From positions 90,745,948 through 90,809,947 of the forward strand of contig CM042152.1 in the NCBI GenBank assembly GCA_023376005.1: DNA of 64,000 bases. Reading direction: 5' to 3'. Below, one piece after another: positions 12,150-23,200 of the stretch. The notes beneath the pieces were generated by a model that was given only the letters and a program-made list of their open reading frames with translations, was not told where the DNA came from and made no database searches. The DNA is from Doryteuthis pealeii (lineage: Eukaryota; Mollusca; Cephalopoda; Myopsida; Loliginidae). The first letter of the stretch is position 1, and every line of letters starts with the position of its first letter. Both the position numbers and the translations under genes were made by a program.

Positions 12150-12780
12150 AATAGTGTCTCGTCCGAGTTTAGGCCCTAGTTAGAATGGCCAAAAGATTAT
12201 CTTGATGGTTGGAAGTGGGACCTTTTTCTTGCACATGCTCGGAGGTTTCTTCCGGTCTGAAGGCTCATGGGAGTTTGTTATTCGTTCCAATGCAAAGGTA
12301 GCAAAAGAAATCTGGTTCCAATGCAAAGATAGTGTAGCGTTAGTTTGTATTCGCCTGGTGGAGTTATCTGCCCCTTTTAGTTTGTTGGTGCCCGCTAGGG
12401 CACCATAGTATTTAAGCGCCGGATTCAAACCCTTTCGCTCTTTTTTCCTGTTTCAGTAACTACGAGCCACATGGGGTAGATTTTATCTAACCCCTCTCGT
12501 TGGGGCTCCGCCCCCCTTACATTACTGTAAGTTATTTACAGCATGGACTATTCCTAGTCTCATGTCTGTACTTTTATATGGTATAATGTACCATTCATGA
12601 ATGTGTCTTTATCTTTATTTGTGTACCCCTTTATATATGTAACTCTTTTACTATGTACGTTGTATCTACTGTTATCCATGTGCTGTACATATTAAATGTT
12701 TTTGTCCGTTAACCTTCGTCGGAGTTATTTGTATGCAAAGTATCTAATAACTTTAAACCATCCTTTGAACCTTCCTTACA
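12150..12780 (+). mobile_element. Probable LTR of a Ty3/gypsy (CsRn1-like) element
   Basis: It ends CCTTACA two bases before a primer-binding site. Within it are TATATATG (12632), CCCCTCTCGTTGGGGCTCCG, and several TGT-rich pyrimidine blocks typical of LTR R/U5. The 5' boundary is not determined. A 37-bp piece (GCAAAAGAAATCTGGTTCC) recurs at 13913-13950, possibly the stub of a 3' LTR. Confidence 0.45.
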
Positions 12781-12782
12781 AC

Positions 12783-12816
12783 TGGTGACATCCCGAAGTG
12801 ATATGAACACGAAACC
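12783..12816 (+). promoter_or_regulatory. Primer-binding site complementary to tRNA-Trp 3' end
   Basis: TGGTGAC...CCCGAAGTGAT.TGAACACG...ACC closely follows the complement of the eukaryotic tRNA-Trp 3' end (TGGTGACCCCGACGTGATTT then GAACACGCAACC) with a few changes. Elements of the CsRn1 clade are known to prime from tRNA-Trp. Confidence 0.55.
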
Positions 12817-13990
12817 TTTTTGGCCCAAGTCGACCATAAAAATGGTCGTAAAAGTACTCGGGACTTTCAACACGAACTTTTTTAAAAAAAGAAAAAACGG
12901 TGACCCCCTCAAAGAAATTATTTCTTTTTTCTCCGACTGTTATGGACATATTTTTTTTACAGCGCTGGATATCTTCTAAAAAATTTAAAAAAAGATTCAA
13001 CACCAAGAATTATCTTTTTTACCGAGAGGAAATAGTTCAGCCATCAGCCAGGGACAGTTTGACACGTTCCCCCACCCCAGGGATACTGACATCTTCAGTT
13101 CGGCGACTACTACTAAGGATACGGACATGGCCACACCATGTGACCTGGATTCCAACCGCAGGGCTACTCAGCAAAAAATTTTTTGCTACCCCTCAGAAAG
13201 TGAGATGTTCATCTAAAATGTCCATTTCAGGACTACGGTATTTGTGCCTCCCAGACTCAAAGTACCGACTTTGAAAATTTCAACTCGACCTTGGCGTCTA
13301 AGAAGACATTTAACCAGGTCAGCATTGAAGAATGGAACGAAGAGACGTTGAATTTCAAGTTTTTTTATCCACACCACACAGAGACATTTGCTCCATATTT
13401 TTTCCTCAAACTTTTGAAAATTGTACACCTGTACAAAAATTTTTTTTTGCTAAAAGTTGAACTTGAAATAATGTTCGTAAAAATCTTTTAACATTTGTTT
13501 CTTTTGAAACACCCTTTAACGATCCCCGTCGTTTTTTGGTATTTTGTGCCGAACAAATTTTACCAGGAATTCACCAAATTCCTGGCCAAAGTCGGACCCA
13601 CCATGGCCCGTAAAAGTACTTTGACTTGGCATTTTGTGCCTACCATTTTTTTTCCAGGAGAAAAATTATTCCACAAGGATAAAAGCAGTCCTTATTTCGA
13701 CTAAGGAATTTGGAAGAAATTCGCCACTCCCAAGGTGATTTCTTTAAATTGTCAACAACCATAGGAACCTTCTCACACTGGAATTTAACATGAAAATTCT
13801 CTTGTTTGTATTTTAAATTACATTCCTGTTTTTTCATGCTTTTATTTTGTAGTTTGCGGGAATATGTATGTGCAAATTTTATTTCTCTGTTTTTGGAACT
13901 TTGAACTTTGATAGCAAAAGAAATCTGGTTCCAATGCACAGATAGCAAAAGAGATAAAAAATAAAAAACAAGAAAAAAGTCAAATAATTT
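12817..13990 (+). mobile_element. Degenerate internal part of the gypsy-type element
   Basis: Follows the primer-binding site. It has no long open frame and no recognisable gag, protease or RT motif. It contains many A/T homopolymers. It stops before the methyltransferase terminal exon, so the element lies just 3' of the gene. Confidence 0.4.
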
Positions 13991-14001
13991 GCGAATGATT
14001 G

Positions 14002-14007
14002 TTTATT
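14002..14007 (-). promoter_or_regulatory. Candidate poly(A) signal of the methyltransferase gene
   Basis: The minus strand reads AATAAA here, about 15 nt downstream of the stop codon. The distance is short, but this is the only canonical hexamer in the immediate 3' flank. The assignment is an inference. Confidence 0.45.
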
Positions 14008-14021
14008 AAAGAAAAAAGAAT

Positions 14022-14210
14022 TTATACTTTTTTATAACCCCAGATTTCACTCACAAATGGAAGTATCCAATCTTCCGAATTGGTTTTTTCTGGATGGAAT
14101 TTATTAAAAACATCCAGAAACTTTTCTCTTGCCTTATTTCTTTCAACTTCTGGTCTGGAAGCAACCACGCTGATTGTCGTAAAATAATCAGTAATAATCT
14201 GCTTGTCTCC
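14022..14210 (-). CDS. Methyltransferase exon 7 (terminal exon)
   Basis: Terminal coding exon of 189 nt: 62 codons plus TAA at 14022-14024. The acceptor is TTCACTACAG at 14211-14220, with entry phase 0 matching the end of exon 6. The peptide begins GDKQIITDYF, continues TISVVASRPEVERNKAREK and ends WILPFVSEIWGYKKV. This resembles the C-terminus of the family, where a 'I.TISVVASLP..ER' helix is followed by a 'PYVTEIY' strand. It is the only copy of this exon in the window. AATAAA (minus strand, 14002-14007) lies about 15 nt past the stop and is a plausible poly(A) signal. Confidence 0.86.
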   Translation of the reverse strand, partial: GDKQIITDYFTTISVVASRPEVERNKAREKFLDVFNKFHPEKTNSEDWILPFVSEIWGYKKV

Positions 14211-17200
14211 CTGTAGTGAAAATAGCCAAAAGATTTTCATTTTTGTATAAATATAGATGTAATAATTTTAGGAGTTTTACTAAACAATAGTGCCTTAAAC
14301 CAATAATCTCAAACATTTTTTGCACCACAGGTCCATTTAATAATAATATTCGTGCAGACTGGGTAGAGGAGAGGGGTGCAGTCACAAACTGAATACACAT
14401 GATAAGTCAACTAGAATCCACACATTAATAGCTAATGATCTTAATATAATGGAGATTATGTAACTGCCTGTCTGTAACCAAAACTATGTCACCACTGACA
14501 TCACGATTTCCTTAGTTATTTAAGTTATATTCTCAATGTCTCTATCAAAGTCTAGCTGACTTAGATTTGCTGCAAAACTGCCTATATTATTAATACATTG
14601 AAAATCCTGAAATGTGTTTTATATATCAATAAGAAATAAAGATTTACAAATTATATGGTGGGATAATTTGTATAATGATTTAACAAAACTGGGTTTAATA
14701 AATAATTATTTGCTGTTACTGATTTCTAAAACTATCATGTTATTATGAAATGTATTAAAAGAAATCCTATATATCATTTTATAAAAAGCATGTGGTGTAA
14801 TGGTTAAAGTCATGGGAAATGGACTCGTTGCCTTGAGTTCAAATCCTGGATGTGGTAATTGCATTTCACTTAGTGCTAATACCATTGGGAAAGGTATGAA
14901 TCCTACTCTCTCTCCAGCTATGGATAAATAGTAGGGCAGACTGGGCTCTTTAACCTTGGTTAGGCAACTGGTCTAGGAGAAGGAAAACTATGAATTCAAA
15001 CCTGTTGAACTCCGCTTAAGAAATTGACCTTGTGTCACATCCTGCTCATGCGAAGGGGCTGGTAAATATGTTTATATAATCTTATATAGAAATCAATAAA
15101 AATACCATTACGCATAAGTTTAATATTTCGTATTTGTTCTTATTTAGTTTTGATAGTCTTTCTAATCTAATATAATATTCAGTAATTTATGAGGAAGTGC
15201 GTCCCGGTCTCCTGCCTCAGAAATTGCTACCCGGTGACTATTAAAATAACGTCCCCAGCTATGTCGTCTCAGATTTTCTTTTATTCATGTTTGTTTAATG
15301 TCTTGTTTTTAGTTTAAATAAACAAGAATTACGATAAAAAAGAAGCGACACCCCACAAATACATTTACTTGTAGAAAATATCTATGTATCTCCATTTGTT
15401 CATATCTATCTATATTATTTTGTTTATCTATCTCAGTCTATTCCAAACTATATATCCATCTTCATATCTAAACATGAATTACGACAAATTACGATAAATA
15501 AACAAGAACTATGACAAATTACGATAAATAAATAAGAATTATGACAAATTTCTATAAATGAACAAGAATTACGGAAAATTTCTATAAATGAACAAGAATT
15601 ACGGAAAATTAAAATAAATAAATAAGAATTACGACAAAAAAGAGAAGCTCCCCCCCCTCTAAAATACATTTAACGCCCTAAGTTGGTTGTTTTCTTTCAA
15701 GTAACACTGACATAGCTGGGGACGTTATTTTAATAGTCACCAGGTAGCAATTTCTGATACAGGAGACTGGGACGCACTACCTCATAAATTACCTAATATT
15801 CTAATACATTAAAACTTAAATACTTGCGCCCAGGGGTGCATACTTTTGCTAATGATCTTAATCTAATTTCTAAAAGGGTTTATCAAAGAAATCCAAGATG
15901 TAAGTGTAATACCAATCGCATAAAAAATAAATTGAAGTTGTCTTCCTTTAGCTATGGATACATTAAAAACCATCAAGTTTGTGATGTCATACATAGGGAG
16001 TAGTCATGAGACACTAGATTAAAAAAAAAACCCAAAAAACCATGGAGATTCAGATATAAAGGTGCGTAATGTCAAATTCAAATTCTCTTTTTACAAGTGC
16101 TCACTAAAGGTAGGACATTTTCCTTTGGGCAGAATTTTTTTCTCCATCTTCTTTTCTCTGTTCTTAGCTCCAAACAAAATCGTGGAGTATCAGTCCCATT
16201 ATGGTGTAATGTGTTGTGATGTGTTGTTTTGTATTCCTTGTTGTAGCAATAGTAGTAATTCTCTGAGCTTATCGTACTCTCTATCTTAGCTTCTCGTAGC
16301 TAATTCTCCTATGTCCTCTAAACTGTCTCTATATATCTCCTGCTGTAATACACATATGTAAATGAGATAACACGCCAATGGCCATCTCACTACATAACAG
16401 TTAGCGAGCTAGTCTCACACATTACTTCTTAAAAGTGAGTTCAATCCTCGCTGGATGCCCTATACTTGCAACATGCTTGTTGAACCAGTTGGGTAAATAC
16501 CTATGTACATATCTTATTATAATGGAGATTGTGTGTTTTTCTGTCTGTAACCGAAACTATGTTACAACTCAAGACACAATTCCTTTTGTTATTTACGTCA
16601 CGTTCTCCATGATTTTATTTTTATTCAAACCTCAATTATTAATAAAATTATTTTACATTATTAATACTGTTGGCCAGATCTACAGGTATTTGTCTCATAC
16701 CCCACTGGTATGGGCTGGGCACAAGGTATTGCCTGGGGAGTTAGCCCCTGGGATCGACGCTATTAACTTGTAAAGATCCAGGGCCAAAGACATAGGACCC
16801 CCGGCGTTGGCCAGATCTACAGGTATTTGCCTCATACCCCACTTGTATGGGCTGGGCACAAGGCCTCGTTTTAACGTGGGCCCACCCACAAGCCGAAGCT
16901 CATGGATGGGAAAGAACAAAAAATTGTGTCGATCCCGTTGGCATTCCCCCTCAAGGGGGGTGCCTCAGGCGCTGGGCAATAAACCCAGCCCTGTCCCTTT
17001 AAGTCAAGTGGGCAGGTATTGCCTGAGGGGATAGCCCCCTGGGATCAACGCTATTAACTTGTAAAGATCCAGGGCCGAAGCCATTGGACCCCCAGCGTTG
17101 GCCAGATTTACATATCTATAAAATGCAATTGTTATTTATATATACAACAAAATAGCAGTTTTCAGTGTGCATGAGAAGGCTAATTTACATATTGATTTTA

Positions 17201-20200
17201 AAAATTTGATTTTAATAAATATTGGCTTAGTATTATTGATTTCTAATTGTTTGGTTTTATTTTAATCAATATGAGCCAACATTTTGAGGATAAATCTAAC
17301 AAGAGGAAATAACTGTAATTTTATTCTTTACTTCCTATTTTAACTAAGTAGTTAGGAAAATTTAGCAATGAAAGATGGGAGTGATGGAAGAGTAAGTTTC
17401 AGTTGTTTTATTTTTTATATACCCCCCCCCCTCATTTCAAATAGTTTTATCTGCATTCTTATGTAGTTTCATTAGCCTTTCTAAAATAATATGATATTTT
17501 ATTACATTAAAACTTAAATACTTGCACCCAGGGGGGAGCATATATTTGCTAGTATACATAAATACATACACACACCTATACACACACACACACACACACA
17601 CACACCACACAAACACACACACACACACACACAGATATATGTATATTTCTATTTAAGTATACATCTATATCTTTATATCTTTCTTTCTCTCTATAATACT
17701 AAATGTATCTGAAATGATTTTACCTTCATCAAAGGCCCTGTGGTGTCATAATGAAATTCTTGCTTAAAAATTTGACACTTTTCAAAAGCTTTCTTCCATT
17801 TGCCAGATGTTGCCCTTGGGATGTCATCGGTGTAATATTCCAGTAGAACGTCGCTGGCAGCATTAACCCAAGGAATGGAAATATCTCGGTGGTTCCACAC
17901 ACAAACTTATCACAAAAAGAATTCATGGAAATTTTTAAAAAAAAGAAAAAAAAAAGATGATTAATTATTTTTTATATTTCAGGTTCACAACATTCAAAAT
18001 AATAACTGCTTTTTCTTTGAGTATCAATCTATAAAATAAGTATCAATATAAATTTAAAATTTTAATCTTTTTCTTAAAGTTGTGCTGATAGCACAGATTC
18101 CTTGACTCACTCTCGATATCTGTCCCTATTAAGGTAATTTATGAGGAAGTGCGTCCCAGTCTCCTGCCTCATAAATTGCTACCCGGTGACTATTAAAATA
18201 ACGACCCCAGCTACGGTGTTACTTGAAAGAAAACAACCAACTTGGGGCGTTAAATGTATTTTAAGGGGGGGGGCTTATCTTTTTCGTCGTAATTCTTATT
18301 CATTTATCATAATTTGTCATAATTCTTATTCATTTATCGTAATTTGTTGTAATTCTTATTCATTTATAGTAATTTGTCGTAATTCTTATTCATTTATTGT
18401 AATTTGTCGTAATTCTTATTCATTTATAGAAATTTGTCATAATTCTTGTTTATTTATCGTCATTTCTTTTATTCATATTTGTTTAATGTCCTGTTTTTAG
18501 TTTAAATAAACAAGAATTACAACAAAAAAGAAGCGACAACCCACAAATACATTTACTTGTCGAAAATATCTATCAATCTATCTATCTATCTATTTATCTC
18601 CATTTGTTCATATCTATCTATATTATTTTGTTTGTTTATCTATTTATCTATCTCAGTCTATTCCAAACTATATATCCATCTTCATATCTAAACAAGAATT
18701 ACAACAAATTACGATAAATAAACAAGAATTACGACAAATTACGATAAATAAATAAAAATAGACAAAAAAGAGAAGCCCCCCCCCCCAAATACATTTAATG
18801 TAAATGTATTTTAGGGGGGGGGGGCTAAAATACATTTAACGCCCTAAGCTGGTTGTTTTCTTTCAAGTAACACCGTAGCTGGCGTCGTTAATTTAATAGT
18901 CACCGGGTAGCAATTTATGAGGCAGGAGACTGGGACGCACTTCCTCATAAATTACCCCTATTAATAGTACTATAAAACATAACTGAAGATTATTATTGTA
19001 GAAGAAAAATATTGAAGTCACTCAGTCTCTTTTAATCTAAACTATTTTATTTAAATTTATCTATTAATCATTCTATTTTGCCTTGATGTTATTTCAACTA
19101 AAAATGAAGAGTTATAATTCCTTGTTTGGTATTGCAAGATTAAAGTGGATTCTAAACATTTATATTTAGTAAGATCTTTGGATGTTTGTTTATTTTAGAA
19201 GCATTGTTGAATAAAGTATATATTATTATTTATATAAAATATAAATAATAATATATACTTTATTCAACAATGAATAATAATATATACTTTAAGATATAAA
19301 TGCGATATATGCATTGTAATTGCCTTCAAGCAAAAATATAAATAATGATATATAATTTAGATTTAGATTTGACAGAGTGTAACAATCAAAATCTTTGTTT
19401 TCATTTTTCAGTTATATTCCTTCCCCGCGTATATATTTCATTTATATATATTTTTATATATATATATATTTATATATATATTTATTTTAATGAATATGAG
19501 CCAACATTTCAGGGATAAATCTTAAAAGAAATCCATTAACAAGAAGAAATTTTATTTTTCAGTTATATTCCTTCCCCGTGTATTTACATATACAATGAAA
19601 TATGGACATTGAAAAAAGTCCCTTAGAATTTTGTAAATCAGAGGATTCGGTTCATAGGATACAATAAAGAAACTCTAGAATGAAAGAATAAAAGAATGGT
19701 GATTCTAACTCACTGAATTTTCCCTCGGGATGAAGAACTCGATGAATCTCTTTTAAGCTGGCTTCAGATGCAAACCAGTGGAAACACTGAGCTCCAATAA
19801 CAAACTGAAATATCAAATACAAGAAACTGGTTGATAGATTAAAGTTGCAAGCCATTGTTAGTGAATTCAAATCCTTATAAAACTGTGACTTAAGCCTTGT
19901 CAGTGAGGCTTAGAATATAACTAGAAGTGGCTCCACAGCGTTGGCTGGGTAAAGAAGAAAAAACAAACAAAAAATAAACAAAGAAAATGGGGTGAAATGG
20001 TTAGCAAGTTAGTCTTGCAAATCTGCTACTACTGAATAGTGAGTGCAATCCTTGGTGGATGCCCCATAAAAATCCCTATGTAAAAAGACCTCATGTTAAT
20101 CAGGCCTAAAAAAAAAGAAAAGGAAAAAATTGATTGTTTTGCAACTCCATTTTGATTTGTTTAACTTTGAGATTCATGGATATTGAAGTAGAATTTTAAT

Positions 20201-23200
20201 GCTATTTTAATGCTATTTTAATGTTTAAGTAGAATTTTAATGCTATTTTAATTTTAAGCTATTTAATTTTAAGTAGAATTTTATGCTATTTTAATGCTAT
20301 TTTAATTTTTAAGTAGAATTTTAATGCTATTAATGCTATTTTAATTTTAAACATTTCAAATACAAGAAACTGGATGATAGACTAAAGTTGCAAGCCATTG
20401 TGTGACGAGACTGAAAGGCAGCCCTATGAACAAGCGGATTCCCAGCTCCCACAAACAAAGCGCGTCAGGATATGTTTGGCCCGTGTAAGGGGTAAGAGTG
20501 TGGCGAGTGGCTACGGATACTCGAACTCGCTACCTCCTCATAGCTGAGGTGTTGTTAGTAGAGACCCAAATAAAGTATATCCGAATTTGCATAAGTGCAG
20601 CCGAACGAGCAGAAATAAAGACGGACTGTCGCTGACAGGGCGAGTGAGGAAGAAAGTGTTTGGACGGCAAGTGAAATCTACAGTTGTTTATGATGGTCAA
20701 ATCGGTTATTTCCTATAAATCCAACATAAACAAAGGGAACCACTCTTGACAGATAAATTATTTATTTATTTTCCCATTAAACAAACCCTAAATCCTAACC
20801 CCTTTGTTTATGTTGGAGTTATAGGAAATAACCGTCAGTTCTATTTAAAAATTATTCATATTCAATAGGACAGTGTGCAAAAAATAAAGAAATAAATCTG
20901 ATATAATGAATATGTAAATACCTTGGTACCCCCTCACTATAATCTGATTGGACAGTGTCATGTATAAATAGTCGACACTGTGTTGGACCTATACCTAAGC
21001 CTACAACTTAAACTTACTCGCTAGAGGACACCACGACTGCTCGGCAGACGGATTGCTATTCGACATACCAATTACTACTGCGATAATATACCAAATACCA
21101 ACTTCAGAATATATCCCTTAACCCGGATATATCAAAATCTGAAGTAAAGATATAAAAAAATGTAAATATAAATGCAATTCCTAAAATATAAAGTAATTTT
21201 AATTTTATCAAAACGTAAATTACCATGATCTTTGGAATGCAATTCCATGTCCTAATTCAAAAGGCATTGCCTCAAAATATAAACATTGAAATAATATCAT
21301 TATTTAAAACTTCTAAGTAAACAATCAGAACTTAAATCAAAATGTAGATATGAAAACAAATTCCATCCCAAAACTAATGACTCTAAAGACTAATAAAAAA
21401 AATAAAAAAAGAATAAATAAATAAGGCCGTCCCTTTCCAGAACACCCTACAAATAAGATCTCCCTTCTATCATGCTGCACACAACAGTATATAAAGGGAT
21501 ATCCACCACATGGCAACCACTTAGTTTGATGATCATATATATATTTACCAACCCCTCCGTACGAGCAGGATGCGACACAAGGTCAATTTCTTAAGCAGAG
21601 TTTAACAGGTTTGAATTCAGAGTTTTCCTTCTCCTAGACTGGTTACCTAGCCATGGTTAAAGAGTCCAGTCTGCCCTGCTATTTACCCATAGCTGGAGAG
21701 AGAATTGGATTCATACCTTTCCCAAGGGTATTAGCGCCATGTGAAATTCCAACAACTTCGTCCAGGAATTGAATTCACATTAACGAGTCCATTTCCTACG
21801 ACTCTAACCATTAGACCACGTGCCTCCATTTTTTTGATGATCATATAGGCAAGAAACTGACAGTCACCAAGCACTGTTAACACTACCTTACAAAAATGAT
21901 AAGCTAATTCCCATCTTTTTTTTAACATACTTACTCTAACGGAAGAATCTGGAACAGGTATATTTTCTGCAGAACAAACCCTGGTCGTAATGTTTGGACA
22001 ATTCTTCTTTGCTTGTTCAAGAAAGCCTTCCATTGGGTCAGTGGCGACATATTTCACAGCCTAAAAAATAAAAGAAGTTGAAGATTAAATTTTAGCAGTG
22101 CAAAACTTACCTCCCTTATATAAATCTTTAATCTAGAGTTATTTCCCTTGAATGAAATTATAAGAGTTATCTCCCTGTAAAGGTCTTTAAATGAAAACTC
22201 AACTCGAGACACATGATTTTTTTTCTGATCATTTAATCACATTCATCATCGTCGTCGGGGCGGCCTAAAGTCGGTATCTGCCAGTCAGCGAGGGAGTCTA
22301 TCCCCTTCTCAATAGCGCTAGATCAAGGAGATTGTTTTGGCGTCCGAGGTAGAGCGCCACACCTACCATCAGCTCCTTACTTTACCGCACAGATCCCTGT
22401 GCTACTCATACGCTGAGTTGGCTGGGACCGGTATCGAACTAGGAACCATGTGGTTTCTAGCCGAACGCTCTACCGACTGAGCTAACTCGATAATCTATTT
22501 TTCTGGAATACCCACGGAATTTGAATATTCAAATATGTCAGCGTTAAAGACAATCTTACTCAAAATAAAGCTCACTTATTTATACATCAATAATGGTGTG
22601 ATCCGATTCAAATCCTTGATCAGGTTGTTTGGGTTATTTCCTATAACTCCAACATAAACAAAGGGGAACCACTCTTGACTCATAAATTATTTGTTTATTT
22701 ATTGACCTCTTATAAACAACAGATTTGCAATTAGATTCTCACATGGCTAATTTTCTCATGATATATATCTATGTGTTTGTGTGTCTGGTGTGTCTTGTAT
22801 CGTTTCCTGTGAGCGTCCAAGGGTGTCATATCCATGGCTTAGCTTCACGCTATTAGGCATGGCCTCCCTTCAATAGTAGTTTAACAAAAATAAAGTTTTC
22901 TTTTACTTATTCTTCATAACTTGCACCTACTATTGATAAATAAATTTCTTCTATTCTTCTTCTTCTATTCTTGATCTACTAGGAAAAAAGAAGACGGGGT
23001 TAGGGTTAGGGTTTAGGGTTAGTTTAATGGGGAAAAAACTTTTTCAGTCAAGAGTGGTTCCCCTTTGTTTATATTGGAGTTATAGGAAATAACCGTTGTC
23101 TGTGTTTCACTTCATGCTTGTGAAAGGTATGAATCCATCTGTTCTCCCTCCAGCTATGGGTAAATAGTATGGCAGATTTTTTGTCTTTATTCTTGTTAAG

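Larger units (their letters stand above)
14439..15852 (+). mobile_element. Helitron-like element carrying nested SINE and MITE B
   Basis: Starts TCTTAATATAATGGAGATTA and ends TTGCGCCCAGGGGTGCATAC-(N5)-CTAA before T, giving the GCGCCC/GGGTGC hairpin plus CTRR end. Inside are a full SINE (14788-15068) and MITE B (15181-15793 with 8-bp TSD). It lies in intron 6. Confidence 0.68.
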
